Below are positions 1 through 8,175 of a stretch of DNA of 64,000 nt, one piece after another (position 1 is the first letter of the stretch; the number at the start of each line of letters is the position of its first letter). The notes under the pieces are model-generated. The model was given only the letters and a program-made list of their open reading frames with translations, was not told where the DNA came from and searched no databases. Location: NCBI GenBank assembly GCA_937927415.1, contig CALBDS010000044.1, forward strand, positions 62,001-126,000, given 5' to 3'. The position numbers and the translations under genes are program-made. This DNA is from an uncultured Rhodospirillaceae bacterium (GTDB lineage Bacteria > Pseudomonadota > Alphaproteobacteria > Azospirillales > Azospirillaceae).

Positions 1-750
1 CATGGACTGCACATTGACCGCGGTGCCCCATTCGGCGGGGATGTCGTGCAGCTTGCGGTAGGTGATGGCGCGGGCGTTCATCCACGACCCGAACACCGCA
101 CCCACGGCCCCCCACAGCTGTTCCTGCGGGTCCTGCGGGAAGGGGCGGCCCAGTTCGCGTTCCACCATCGCCTTGTATTCGACGATCACCGCCTGCCAGT
201 CGGCGGCGGTCAGGTCGGTGTCGAGGGTGTAGCCGCGGTCGCGCTTCACCGAATCGAGGATCTCCTCGAAATGGTGATGCTCCACGTCCAGCACCACGTT
301 GCCGTACATCTGGATGAAACGGCGGTAGCTGTCGTACGCGAAACGGGCGTCACCGGAACGGGCGGCCAGGCCGGCGACGGTCACGTCGTTCAGGCCCAGG
401 TTCAGCACCGTGTCCATCATGCCGGGCATGGAGGCCCGCGCACCCGAACGCACCGACACCAGGAGCGGGTTGGCGGCATCGCCGAACACCGCGCCCATGG
501 ACTGTTCCACCTGCGCCAGGGCGGCGGCAACCTGATCCTTCAGTTCCGTCGGATAGGTGCGGCCATTGGCGTAGAAGTAGGTGCAGACCTCGGTCGTGAT
601 GGTAAAGCCGGGGGGGACAGGAAGCCCGAGGTTGGCCATTTCGGCCAGATTGGCTCCCTTACCGCCCAGCAGATTCTTCATGTCCGCGCGGCCCTCGGTG
701 TTGCCCGCACCGAAGGAGTAAACCCACTTGCTCTCGCCATGGCTCGCCAT
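1..750 (-). CDS. ppdK: Pyruvate, phosphate dikinase, N-terminal part (runs off the window)
   Basis: Reverse-strand frame open from the ATG at 750 to the window edge, giving 250 residues of a protein that is usually about 880-900 long. It begins MASHGESKWVYSFGAG and has the N-terminal nucleotide-binding signature LLGGKGANLAEM, followed by LPVPPGFTITTE and SVRSGARASMPGMMDTVLNLG. These are typical of the ATP-grasp domain of pyruvate, phosphate dikinase, which interconverts pyruvate, ATP and phosphate with PEP, AMP and pyrophosphate. The phosphohistidine and PEP-binding domains lie outside the window. The start is fixed by the conserved N-terminus; another in-frame ATG does not occur in a better position. 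No neighbour in the window is functionally linked. Confidence 0.93.
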   Translation of the reverse strand, partial: MASHGESKWVYSFGAGNTEGRADMKNLLGGKGANLAEMANLGLPVPPGFTITTEVCTYFYANGRTYPTELKDQVAAALAQVEQSMGAVFGDAANPLLVSVRSGARASMPGMMDTVLNLGLNDVTVAGLAARSGDARFAYDSYRRFIQMYGNVVLDVEHHHFEEILDSVKRDRGYTLDTDLTAADWQAVIVEYKAMVERELGRPFPQDPQEQLWGAVGAVFGSWMNARAITYRKLHDIPAEWGTAVNVQSM

Positions 751-1034
751 TGGTGGATTCCTTAACGTTTCACCGTGCCTTTTTATCGCCGTCGGCATAA
801 GCCAACGGGCGCCGGCCCTGTTCAGGCGTCCGGCGGTAGGACCAATATGTGACGGCGCTTGGGCCACACGCAAGCGGCTTGGCCGGTCATCCCCCTTTCA
901 TAATTGCAGATCAGCCGCCCGGAATTCTTCGAAAAAAAGGGTTTGGGGGATTCGAAAGAACCGTTCCGGTCGCCGTTTGCCGCACCCGTCCGCCGGGGGT
1001 GTGCCGGATTTCCGCCACCCGGCAATGGCACACC

Positions 1035-1856
1035 TCACGAATCGGGCTTTTTCGCGGTGCAACCCGCCAATTCCGCGTCCAGTTCGGCCCCCAGCAGCAC
1101 GGCATAGGCCGACAGGTTCATCCACAAGAGCAGCACCACCGCCGCCCCCACCGACCCATAGGTTTCGTTGTAGCTGGCGAAGTGGGAGACGTAGAGGGAG
1201 AAGCCGATGGAGCCCAGCATCCATAACGCCACCGCCGTGGCGCTGCCCCAGGTGATCCACCGCCACCGCACCGTCCGCCGCGACGGGGCGAAGCGGTAGA
1301 CGACCGACAGCGCCAGGATCAGGGCCACCGCCAAAATCGGCCAGCGGACCAGCGCCACCAGCCCGGCCAGCGGCCCCAGGGGCAGAAAGGCCAGCACCGC
1401 CGGCACCACCGCCACCATGGTCACGGTGAGAAGGAAGAACACCAGCCCCCCCAGCGTCAGCCCCATGGACAGCAGCCCCAGAACGACGATGCTGCGCCGC
1501 TCCTCCTCCTCATACGCGATGTTGAGGGCGGTGATGAGGGCATTCACCCCGCGCGAGGCGCTCCATAAGGTCAGCATCAGGCCCAGCCCGACCCCCACAC
1601 TCAACCCCCCGCCGGAAACCGAGGCGATGGCATGGGCCTGCGCCCGCAGCATGGACAGGATATCGGGGGGAAGCAGCCCGGCGAACTGGTCCACATGCGC
1701 CTCCACCCCCGCCGGATCGGCCACCAGACCATAGATCGACACCAGCGCCGCCAGCGCCGGGAACAGCGACATCAAGGCGTAATAGGCAACGCCGGAGGCG
1801 ACGATCCCGATGTTGTCACGGCTCTGCTTTTGCCACACCCGCCACAGCAGGGTCAA
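1035..1856 (-). CDS. YihY/BrkB-family inner-membrane protein
   Basis: A 273-residue integral membrane protein. It has the family pattern NIGIVASGVAYYALMSLFPALAALVSIYGL near the N-terminus, about six hydrophobic segments, and the C-terminal block YGSVGAAVVLLLWMNLSAYAVLLGAELDAE. This is the YihY/BrkB (formerly RNase BN) family, whose function is not firmly known; the old ribonuclease assignment is wrong. The stop of the preceding DUF3618-DUF2383 gene overlaps this start by 4 bases (ATGA), so the two are co-transcribed and probably translationally coupled. An acidic C-terminus followed by TAKKPDS is cytoplasmic by the positive-inside rule, which is inference only. Confidence 0.88.
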   Translation of the reverse strand: MTLLWRVWQKQSRDNIGIVASGVAYYALMSLFPALAALVSIYGLVADPAGVEAHVDQFAGLLPPDILSMLRAQAHAIASVSGGGLSVGVGLGLMLTLWSASRGVNALITALNIAYEEEERRSIVVLGLLSMGLTLGGLVFFLLTVTMVAVVPAVLAFLPLGPLAGLVALVRWPILAVALILALSVVYRFAPSRRTVRWRWITWGSATAVALWMLGSIGFSLYVSHFASYNETYGSVGAAVVLLLWMNLSAYAVLLGAELDAELAGCTAKKPDS

Positions 1857-2599
1857 AGCACCGCCTCCCGCACCGCGGCCAGCCGGTTGCGCCCGGTTTC
1901 CAGGTCGTGATGACGGGAACCGATGACGATCCGGATCGTGTCGGGCAGGGTCTGGTGCAGGGCGTCGCGGAACAGGGTCAGGGTGCGGTCATACCCCTCC
2001 TCCAGCCGGAAGAGGGCGATCGACGGCGGCAGGTCGGTGCTGAGCGCCTGGAACACCCCGCTCCACACCGAATGCACCGGCGCCCCCGGCGTGCTGGTCC
2101 CGCCCATGCGCAGATGCTCGTCATCCAGCACGGCGGCGGACCGTTCGAACAGGAACCCCAGCCCGATCAGACGCTCGTCAAGCCCGTCGCCGCCGCCGCG
2201 GCGTTCGGCCAGCATGCGCGCGGCGACGGCTCCCTGCCGGCAGACCTCCGCCAGATCGGACAGCAACTCCAGCAGGCTGGCATGGGTCAGCCGGCCCGCC
2301 TCCCCGGATGTGCCGTCCATGCGGCCGGAACGGGACACCGCCCAGGCCAGCCACAGGGCGCCGATGCCGATCAGGGCAACCGGCACCGGGTTGTCGCGCA
2401 GGACGGTGGCGATGCGGCCCGGACGGCCGTTCAGCGCCTCCTCCACCGCATCGAAAAACCCGCCCCCCATGGCGGCGGGGGACAGGCGGGTTTCGATCTC
2501 GTCGATGGTGGCGTCCATGCGCGCACGGATGGCGCGGATGTCGTTTTCGATGGCGGCGGGGTTGGCGGCATCCCGCCCATCCGTCCCATATCCAGTCAT
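1853..2599 (-). CDS. DUF3618 / ferritin-like DUF2383 (PA2169-type) two-domain protein
   Basis: A 248-residue protein. The N-terminal part contains IRAIRARMDATIDEIETRLSP, the helical DUF3618 signature, followed by one hydrophobic segment (VPVALIGIGALWLAWAVS). The C-terminal part (SLLELLSDLAEVCRQGAVAARMLAE to HDLETGRNRLAAVREA) resembles the four-helix DUF2383/PA2169 ferritin-like family. The start at 2599 is chosen over an upstream ATG at 2653 because GGAAGGA lies about 8 bases before it. Its 3' end overlaps the BrkB gene. DUF3618 proteins are commonly next to membrane or envelope-stress genes; a role in the envelope is inference. The DUF2383 call is from pattern only and is the less certain half. 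Confidence 0.7.
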   Translation of the reverse strand: MTGYGTDGRDAANPAAIENDIRAIRARMDATIDEIETRLSPAAMGGGFFDAVEEALNGRPGRIATVLRDNPVPVALIGIGALWLAWAVSRSGRMDGTSGEAGRLTHASLLELLSDLAEVCRQGAVAARMLAERRGGGDGLDERLIGLGFLFERSAAVLDDEHLRMGGTSTPGAPVHSVWSGVFQALSTDLPPSIALFRLEEGYDRTLTLFRDALHQTLPDTIRIVIGSRHHDLETGRNRLAAVREAVL

Positions 2600-2693
2600 G
2601 AGCGGCGTTCCTTCCGGCGGTGTCCTGAACGGTCCCACCGGAAACGCCGCCATCAGGCGTCTGGTTCCTTATGCCGATACGGCAATGTCGGTC

Positions 2694-3323
2694 CTACATC
2701 AAATGAGCAGATACCAGGATCTGGCCGCCACCCCGCCAGATCATCTCAAGGGCGACGTAGAGGATAACCAGAAGCCCGACATAGGCGATCCAATGAAACC
2801 GGCTGAGCAGACGGGCGATCACGCTGGCCGCCGCCCCCATCAACGCCACCGACAGAACCAGCCCCAGCACCAGAACCCACAGATGCTCGCGCGCTGCCCC
2901 GGCCACCGCCAGAACATTGTCCAGCGACATGGACACGTCGGCGAGCACCACCTGCAGCACCGCCGCCCCGACGGTCTTGCGGGGGGCGCTGGCCGTCTCC
3001 TCGCCGGCCACCGCCTCGGCGCCCTCGTCCTCCTCCCGCTGGGAGCGGATTTCGCGGAACATCTTCCAGCAGACCCACAGCAGCAGGATACCGCCGGCAA
3101 AGGTCAGGCCGATGATGTCGAGAAGCTGGGTGGTGGCGAGCGCGAAGCCGATGCGCAGCACCACCGCCGCGGCGATACCCCAGAAGATCACCCGCGCGCG
3201 CTGTTCCGCCGCCACCCCCGCGGCCGCCATGCCGACGACGATGGCATTGTCACCCGCCAGCACCAGATCGATGAAGACCACCTGGGCCAGGGCCAGAAGC
3301 TCGGGAAGCAGCGAATCAAACAC
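2694..3323 (-). CDS. TerC-family integral membrane protein (YjbE-like)
   Basis: About 209 residues with the TerC signature FIDLVLAGDNAIVVGMAAAGV and a second internal copy DVSMSLDNVLAVAGAA, each with the conserved Asp-Asn pair thought to bind metal in the membrane. There are about six hydrophobic segments with an acidic cytoplasmic loop (SQREEDEGAEAV) between the halves. TerC-like proteins are linked to metal export and loading of exported metalloenzymes (manganese, calcium). I place the start at a GTG (3323) because AAGGA lies about 9 bases upstream; a TTG at 3341 would add six residues. It stands alone, with a strong hairpin upstream at 3429-3459. Confidence 0.85.
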   Translation of the reverse strand: MFDSLLPELLALAQVVFIDLVLAGDNAIVVGMAAAGVAAEQRARVIFWGIAAAVVLRIGFALATTQLLDIIGLTFAGGILLLWVCWKMFREIRSQREEDEGAEAVAGEETASAPRKTVGAAVLQVVLADVSMSLDNVLAVAGAAREHLWVLVLGLVLSVALMGAAASVIARLLSRFHWIAYVGLLVILYVALEMIWRGGGQILVSAHLM

Positions 3324-3428
3324 GCTCGGATGTCCTTGCAAGGCGAAGATCGGTCACCTTGATTAGGCAACCCTACGCTGCTGCGCAAGCCGAGCGGGCC
3401 GGCGCCGGTGCAAACATCCGTATGCTGT

Positions 3429-3459
3429 CGTACCCCGGCCACAGGGGGGCCAGGGTACG
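3429..3459 (-). terminator. Hairpin after the DUF2336 gene
   Basis: CGTACCC (3429-3435) pairs with GGGTACG (3453-3459), and inside it GGCC (3437-3440) pairs with GGCC (3448-3451), with one mismatch. It lies 8 bases beyond the stop of the DUF2336 gene on the minus strand. There is no clear U-tract, so it could be a weak terminator or simply a repeat. Confidence 0.4.
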
Positions 3460-3466
3460 GGGCGGG

Positions 3467-4618
3467 TCAGGCGGCCGGGCGGATCAGGTCGCCCAGCTTG
3501 TCCAGCAGGTAGTTCAGATCGTCGGGGGCGAGATCCTCGTACTGGGTCAGGATCCGTTCGATCACCCGGCGGCGGTGCCGCTCCAAGTCCCGATCCTCCC
3601 CGTCAAAGGGCGTTTCCTTCAGGACGTCGATGGCGATCCGGCAGGCCGGCAGCAGCGCCGACGGCAGTTTCGCCTTTTCATAGACCGATTTCAGCCCCAA
3701 CCGCCCGGCGTCGTGAATCAAAAGCCGGGTGTTGGTCAGCGGCACATCGGCCAGATACGACACCGCCGTTTCGAAAAAGGCGACGTCCCCCATGCACAGT
3801 GCGCGCACCAGCAGCGAAGGCGTCAGGCGCCGGGTGCGGGCCAGTTGCACCACCAGCCGCTCCAGCGCGGCCTCGTCGTTCTCACCACTGACCAGGGTGG
3901 CGGTGGCGTGCTCCCGGCTTTGCAGGATGACGTCGGCGGCGACCTTGGGCGGCAACTCGTGGTTGGCGACCAGATATTGCTGAAGCTTTTCCGACACCAC
4001 CGCCACCAGCCGCTCGGCGATGGTCAGCGGCAGGCGGGAACGGTGGACCAGCGGCTCCTGCACCGATTCCGACGCGCCGAAACGGTCGATCACCCGGCCC
4101 AGGGATTTTTCCCCCAGCTCGGCCCCTTCGTTGGCGACCAGGGCCGCCACCGCATGTTCCGAGGCGTTTTCGATCAGCGCATCGGCCACGCGCGCCGGCA
4201 CCGACGGGCGGCGGGCGATGGCGGTCTGCTTGCTGTCGCCACCGGAGCGGACGATCTCCACCAGATCCTGCTCGGTCAGCACCTCCGACACGCTCAAGAC
4301 CGGGATGGCCACGGCTTCCACGTCGCGGGCCAGCGTCAGCGCCACCTCACGCGGGAGCTTGGGGTTGCCCTTCAGGTTTTCCGCCAGCGTCTGGCGCACC
4401 CGCACCACGGCGTCGTGGGCCATGACGCTGATGATGTCTTCCGCCAGCCGGCGTTCGGAGTCCGTCAGGGAGGCGTTGTCGAAATTATGCGCGATCTTCG
4501 CGGCCAGATCGGCACGGGTGGACGGCGACGGGTCCGACAGCAGGCGGACCACATCCTCTTTGGTGAGCTGTTCGCCATCCTTTTGGGTGAGCTGTTCGCT
4601 CATCGGGGTTTCGCTCAT
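3467..4618 (-). CDS. DUF2336 domain protein (helical-repeat)
   Basis: A 383-residue all-helical protein. Residues about 18-110 (LTKEDVVRLLSDPSPSTRADLAAKIA ... LRQTLAENLKGNPKLPREVALTLARDVEAVAIPVL) and the later helical repeats match the DUF2336 family, common in Rhodospirillales and Rhizobiales and resembling HEAT-like repeats. No catalytic residues are visible; it is probably a scaffold or interaction protein, which is inference. The start at 4618 has GGAGAAGG about 11 bases upstream; a second Met at residue 6 is a possible alternative. It has its own transcription unit. Confidence 0.8.
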   Translation of the reverse strand: MSETPMSEQLTQKDGEQLTKEDVVRLLSDPSPSTRADLAAKIAHNFDNASLTDSERRLAEDIISVMAHDAVVRVRQTLAENLKGNPKLPREVALTLARDVEAVAIPVLSVSEVLTEQDLVEIVRSGGDSKQTAIARRPSVPARVADALIENASEHAVAALVANEGAELGEKSLGRVIDRFGASESVQEPLVHRSRLPLTIAERLVAVVSEKLQQYLVANHELPPKVAADVILQSREHATATLVSGENDEAALERLVVQLARTRRLTPSLLVRALCMGDVAFFETAVSYLADVPLTNTRLLIHDAGRLGLKSVYEKAKLPSALLPACRIAIDVLKETPFDGEDRDLERHRRRVIERILTQYEDLAPDDLNYLLDKLGDLIRPAA

Positions 4619-4770
4619 GGCAACCGCCTTCTCCCTGCCGCACCGTGGCGGTCTTTTCCGTGCCGCAGCGCGGCGTGTTTGTCCGGAGGCATCGGAGCGC
4701 CGCCGGTTGTATGAGTCCTATATTGAATAGATAAGTTTTGCCGGTTCCTTAAAACAGCCCCTTTCGTCCG

Positions 4771-4791
4771 CGCCGGCCCGACAGGCCGGCG
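4771..4791 (-). terminator. Hairpin after the 282-residue hypothetical gene
   Basis: CGCCGGCC (4771-4778) and GGCCGGCG (4784-4791) form a perfect 8-bp stem with a CGACA loop, directly after the stop at 4795 on the minus strand. On that strand a short TTTT lies further downstream, consistent with a weak intrinsic terminator. Confidence 0.5.
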
Positions 4792-4794
4792 GAA

Positions 4795-5643
4795 TCACAC
4801 CCCCGGCACCGGGGCTTCGGGCAGGAACGAGCGGCGGGGGCGGGATCCGTGCAGGGCCGCTTCCACCCGCGCGATGGTATCATCCACGTTGATGGTCCGC
4901 TGGGACAGGATTTCCAGGCCGCGATCCTCATAGACATAGCTGCCGGGGTGGGACTCGGCCCAGGCGGCGGCGGCGGCGTCGCGTTCGCGCAGCAGGGCGG
5001 CGATGTCCGCCTGGAACAGCCGCAGCATGGCCGTGATCCAGCGGTTGACCGGCCACGACGGGCGGGCATGGTCGATGATGAAGCAGTCCAGCATCCGCAC
5101 CACCTCGGCGGCGGGAAACCACACCTCCCCCGTCACCCAGCGGTTGACGGTAAACAGGCGGATGGGGCGGCCCATGTGATCCATGGCGATGCCCACCAGA
5201 TGGGAGAGCACGTCGTTTTCCGCGGCCGGACGGCGGAAATCGGGCAGAGCCGCCGGCTCCACCCCCGGCGGCATACCGAGGGCGCGCAGAAAGGTGTGGA
5301 AATGCCCGTGTTCGTCGGACGGGCGCTCCCCTTCAGGATGGCAGTGGTAGTAATATTGGGCGTGGTATTCGGCGTCGTAGACATCGCCCGGCGGGTAATG
5401 ACGCCATTCATAGATGGTGCCCTGGCCGCGCAGCAACTCCCCCACCAGGGTGTCGCCGGTCTTGGCCAGCACCCGCTGGCACAGCCGCACCTCGCGCGCC
5501 GCCTCGGCCAGCGCCTCCAGCTCACGGCGGGGCAAGAGGTCGAAGGCGATCGGTTCGTGTGCTTTCAGCCCGCCATGATCCATGGCCGCTCCCATACCGT
5601 CCATCGGCCGCCGTCCATCCGGGGATGCAGAACAGTGCGGCAT
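4795..5643 (-). CDS. Conserved hypothetical protein, His/Tyr-rich centre
   Basis: A 282-residue soluble protein that I do not recognise. The centre is rich in aromatic and histidine residues (IYEWRHYPPGDVYDAEY, then AQYYYHCHPEGERPSDEHGHFHTFLRALG), followed by HLVGIAMDHMGRPIRLFTVNRWVTGE and PSWPVNRWITAMLRLF. The clustered histidines (YYYHCH, EHGHFH) suggest a metal site, but no known motif is complete. Codon use and GC content match the surroundings. The start is uncertain: Mets at residues 1, 14, 17 and 21 are all possible and I see no clear ribosome-binding site. It sits between the DUF2336 gene and the MCE operon without tight spacing to either. Confidence 0.6.
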   Translation of the reverse strand: MPHCSASPDGRRPMDGMGAAMDHGGLKAHEPIAFDLLPRRELEALAEAAREVRLCQRVLAKTGDTLVGELLRGQGTIYEWRHYPPGDVYDAEYHAQYYYHCHPEGERPSDEHGHFHTFLRALGMPPGVEPAALPDFRRPAAENDVLSHLVGIAMDHMGRPIRLFTVNRWVTGEVWFPAAEVVRMLDCFIIDHARPSWPVNRWITAMLRLFQADIAALLRERDAAAAAWAESHPGSYVYEDRGLEILSQRTINVDDTIARVEAALHGSRPRRSFLPEAPVPGV

Positions 5644-5688
5644 GAAAACAGTATGCCTTCGAATAGCCTTACAGGGCAGGGGTTTTTC

Positions 5689-6420
5689 TCATCGCCCCCC
5701 GCCAATGGCCCGATAAGACGCCGTGCCGGTCCGCAAGGTCCAGGCGACGGTCTGGGTCATCACCGTCTTCAAGGCGGTGTCGAAGGCGGTGACGATGGTG
5801 GGAAAGGCGCGGCTGTTCAGCGGCACCACCGCTTCGAACACCTCCCCCGCTTCGATGGTGCGCTGGGGCATGGCGACCAGCTTGACCGACAGGCGCACCC
5901 GCACCTGCGACGGTGTGGAATCGGTGGGGGCGGCGTATTCCGCCTGGAAGTCGCGCAGTTCCGCCTTGAGCACGAAATCGGAGCGCAGCCCCACCGTGTC
6001 CCGCCCGACCGAGACGATGCGGCGGGAATTCTCGAACGATTCCACCAGCAGCCCCTGGATCATCTTGGGCGCCCGGTCGGTCCACGACACATCGGCGAAA
6101 TAGTCGAGCGCCGTGGCCGTCTGCGCCACCGCGATGCGGGGGGTGTCCAGGCTGGCGGCGGCGGTGGGGGCTTCGACCAGCAATTGCCACGGTGCGGCCG
6201 CCCCCGGAGCGGCGGGGAAATCCGTCGCCGGGGTCAGGGTGTAGAGTTGCGGGGCGGTGGGGCTGATGACGGTGCAGGCCCCGGCCAGCAGGGCTGTGGC
6301 CATCCCCCCCAGCAGGAACAGGCGCCGGCCGCCGTTGTGGCCGGAGGAGGCCCGGCAGACCGGGGAAACCGTCGTTACCGGGGAAACCGTCGTCTGGGTC
6401 GTCGTCTGAACCGGCGTCAT
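5689..6420 (-). CDS. ABC-type transport auxiliary lipoprotein of the MCE system (PqiC-like)
   Basis: About 243 residues. A signal-peptide core RRLFLLGGMATALLAGAC ends in a lipobox-like LAGAC, so the mature protein would start at Cys49 as a lipoprotein. The body (YTLTPATDFPA, WQLLVEAPTAAASLDTPRIAVAQ, ALDYFADVSWTDRAPKMIQGLLVESFENS) is typical of the ABC transport auxiliary component next to MCE operons. It is thought to link the MCE complex to the outer membrane. The start at 6420 overlaps the MlaD stop (ATGA), but the 35 residues ahead of the hydrophobic core are unusual and carry an 18-bp tandem duplication, so a start nearer RRLFLL is possible. Confidence 0.8.
   Translation of the reverse strand: MTPVQTTTQTTVSPVTTVSPVCRASSGHNGGRRLFLLGGMATALLAGACTVISPTAPQLYTLTPATDFPAAPGAAAPWQLLVEAPTAAASLDTPRIAVAQTATALDYFADVSWTDRAPKMIQGLLVESFENSRRIVSVGRDTVGLRSDFVLKAELRDFQAEYAAPTDSTPSQVRVRLSVKLVAMPQRTIEAGEVFEAVVPLNSRAFPTIVTAFDTALKTVMTQTVAWTLRTGTASYRAIGGGR
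6359..6394 (-). repeat. 18-bp tandem duplication in the lipoprotein leader
   Basis: Two adjacent 18-base units (6359-6376 and 6377-6394), 17 of 18 bases identical, based on ACCGGGGAAACCGTCGT. They encode a doubled TVSPV-type peptide in the N-terminal extension of the MCE lipoprotein and keep the frame. Confidence 0.9.
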
Positions 6421-7388
6421 TTGCTGCGCACCTCCACACCCTGGCGGGTTCCGCCGAACAGGAAATTGGTCGGATCGTTTTCCACCCGCGTCAGCACCCG
6501 CGACACCTGCGCCGACAGATCGCGCAGCTGGCTGATGAGCAGGCTGAGATCATAAAGCCCCGTGGTCGCAAAATCATGCAAGGGCCGGCGGTTGTCGCCC
6601 AGAATGGCGTTGAGTTGTCCCGTGGTGTCGCGGATCGCCTGCGACAGGCCGCGCATGTCCGACTGGAACGCCTTGGCAGCACCGTCCACGCTGGCCAGGG
6701 TGCGGCCCGCCTGCACCACGGTGTCGTCCAGATGCGGCCCCAGGGTGGCGGCCGTGCGGCGCAGATCGCCGCTGACGGCGTTGAGGTTGTCCAACGCCTC
6801 GGCCACCGCGTCGGCCTTGCCGGCCACGGCCCGCGACAGGCGTTCGGCGTTGGCCAGGGTCTGGCCGATGGCAAGCTGGTTGTCGGGGTTGAGGATCGAT
6901 TCCAGCCGTTCGGTGATGGCCAGGGCGCGGTTCAGGATCTGGGGGGCGGCATCCACCACCTCCGCCAGGGTCGAGGGACGGGAGGGGATGACCGGGATCT
7001 CCTCCTTCGACGTCTCGCGCAGGCGGGGGCTGTCCTCGGTCCCGCCGTTGATCTGGACATAGGCGCCGCCGGTGATCCCCTGCACCTCCAGCGACGCAAT
7101 GGAATCGGCCTTGATGGGGGTGCCCGGCTGCACCTCCACCAGCACCCGCACGCGGCTGACCCGCTCGGGGTCCAGGCGGATGTCGGTGACGGTGCCGATG
7201 GGAATGCCGCGGTAGCGCACCGGGCTGCCTTCCTGCAGGCCGGTGACCGAGCCGGTGAAGTACGTGACGTAAACGTCACGCCCCTCCTTCAACTGGACCT
7301 TGGCGATCCACACGGTAAAGCCGAACAGGCCCGCCAGCAACAGCAGGACGAACGCGCCGACCAGGGTGTAGCTGGTGCGTGTTTCCAT
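6417..7388 (-). CDS. mlaD: MlaD/MCE-domain substrate-binding protein
   Basis: A 323-residue protein with one N-terminal transmembrane helix (TLVGAFVLLLLAGLFGFTVWIAKV), then a single MCE domain: SVTGLQEGSPVRYRGIPIGTVTDIRLDP, RVRVLVEVQPGTPIKADSIASLEVQGITGGAYVQI. A long helical C-terminal region (about residues 150-300) follows. MCE proteins form periplasmic hexamers that pass phospholipid between inner and outer membranes. It is the third gene of a four-gene operon: MlaE, MlaF, MlaD, lipoprotein. Spacing is 4 bases after the ATPase, and the stop overlaps the lipoprotein start. The symbol reflects the family; the substrate of this paralogue is not shown. Confidence 0.9.
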   Translation of the reverse strand: METRTSYTLVGAFVLLLLAGLFGFTVWIAKVQLKEGRDVYVTYFTGSVTGLQEGSPVRYRGIPIGTVTDIRLDPERVSRVRVLVEVQPGTPIKADSIASLEVQGITGGAYVQINGGTEDSPRLRETSKEEIPVIPSRPSTLAEVVDAAPQILNRALAITERLESILNPDNQLAIGQTLANAERLSRAVAGKADAVAEALDNLNAVSGDLRRTAATLGPHLDDTVVQAGRTLASVDGAAKAFQSDMRGLSQAIRDTTGQLNAILGDNRRPLHDFATTGLYDLSLLISQLRDLSAQVSRVLTRVENDPTNFLFGGTRQGVEVRSK

Positions 7389-7392
7389 GACC

Positions 7393-8175
7393 CTATCCCT
7401 CCGCCCGGCGGGCGGCCCGGCCGCGCGGCCCGTGGAAATACTCCCTGATCCAGGGATGATTGTCCTGCAAATGCTCCTCCAGCGTCGCGGCCCGGACCTT
7501 GCGGTCCACCAGCACGGCGATGCGGTCGCAGATGGTGGTCAGACTGTCCAGATCGTGGGTGACCATATAGACTGTCAAGCCCAGGCTCCGTTGCAGATTG
7601 CGGATCAGCGTGTCGAACGCCGCGGCACCGATGGGATCCAGCCCCGCCGTGGGTTCGTCGAGAAACAGGATATCGGGGTCCAGCGCCAGCGCGCGGGCCA
7701 GCCCGGCGCGCTTGCGCATCCCGCCCGACAGTTCCGAGGGGTATTTCGCCCCGGCCGTGGGTGGCAGGCCGCTCATCGTGATCTTGATCCGCGCGATGTC
7801 GGCGATCAGACCGGCGGGCAGGTCAGTGTGCTCCTTCAGCGGCACCATGATGTTTTCCGCCACGGTCATGGAGCTGAACAGGGCGCCGTCCTGAAACAGC
7901 ACGCCGGTGCGGGCCTTCAGCGCCATCTCCTCCCGCGCCGACAGGTGGGCGGTGTCCTGGCCCAGCAGTTCGATGGTGCCGGCGGCGGGACGGATCAGCC
8001 CCAGGATCTCCTTCATCAGCACCGACTTGCCGGTGCCCGAACCGCCGACCACCCCCAGCACCTCCCCCCGCCGGACGTCGAGGTCCAGGCCGTCGTGGAT
8101 CGTCTGGGTGCCGAACCGGGTCACCAGCCCGCGCACCCGGATCACCATGTCGGTTCCCGTCTGGGCCATCGTCAC
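7393..8175 (-). CDS. mlaF: MlaF-type lipid ABC transporter ATPase
   Basis: A 260-residue ATPase: Walker A GGSGTGKSVLMKEILGL, signature LSGGMRKRAGLARAL, Walker B PDILFLDEPTAGLDPI and the H-loop MVTHDLDS. The LSGGMRKR form of the signature is characteristic of MlaF/Mkl ATPases. The start is a GTG overlapping the stop of the permease gene by 4 bases (GTGA); an ATG two codons later is an alternative. It should energise the MlaE permease at the inner membrane. Confidence 0.93.
   Translation of the reverse strand: MTMAQTGTDMVIRVRGLVTRFGTQTIHDGLDLDVRRGEVLGVVGGSGTGKSVLMKEILGLIRPAAGTIELLGQDTAHLSAREEMALKARTGVLFQDGALFSSMTVAENIMVPLKEHTDLPAGLIADIARIKITMSGLPPTAGAKYPSELSGGMRKRAGLARALALDPDILFLDEPTAGLDPIGAAAFDTLIRNLQRSLGLTVYMVTHDLDSLTTICDRIAVLVDRKVRAATLEEHLQDNHPWIREYFHGPRGRAARRAEG

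Noticed and set aside
751..1034. Possible small gene between ppdK and the BrkB gene
   Set aside because: Several overlapping short frames exist on both strands, but none has a ribosome-binding site or recognisable sequence; I see only promoter-type space here.
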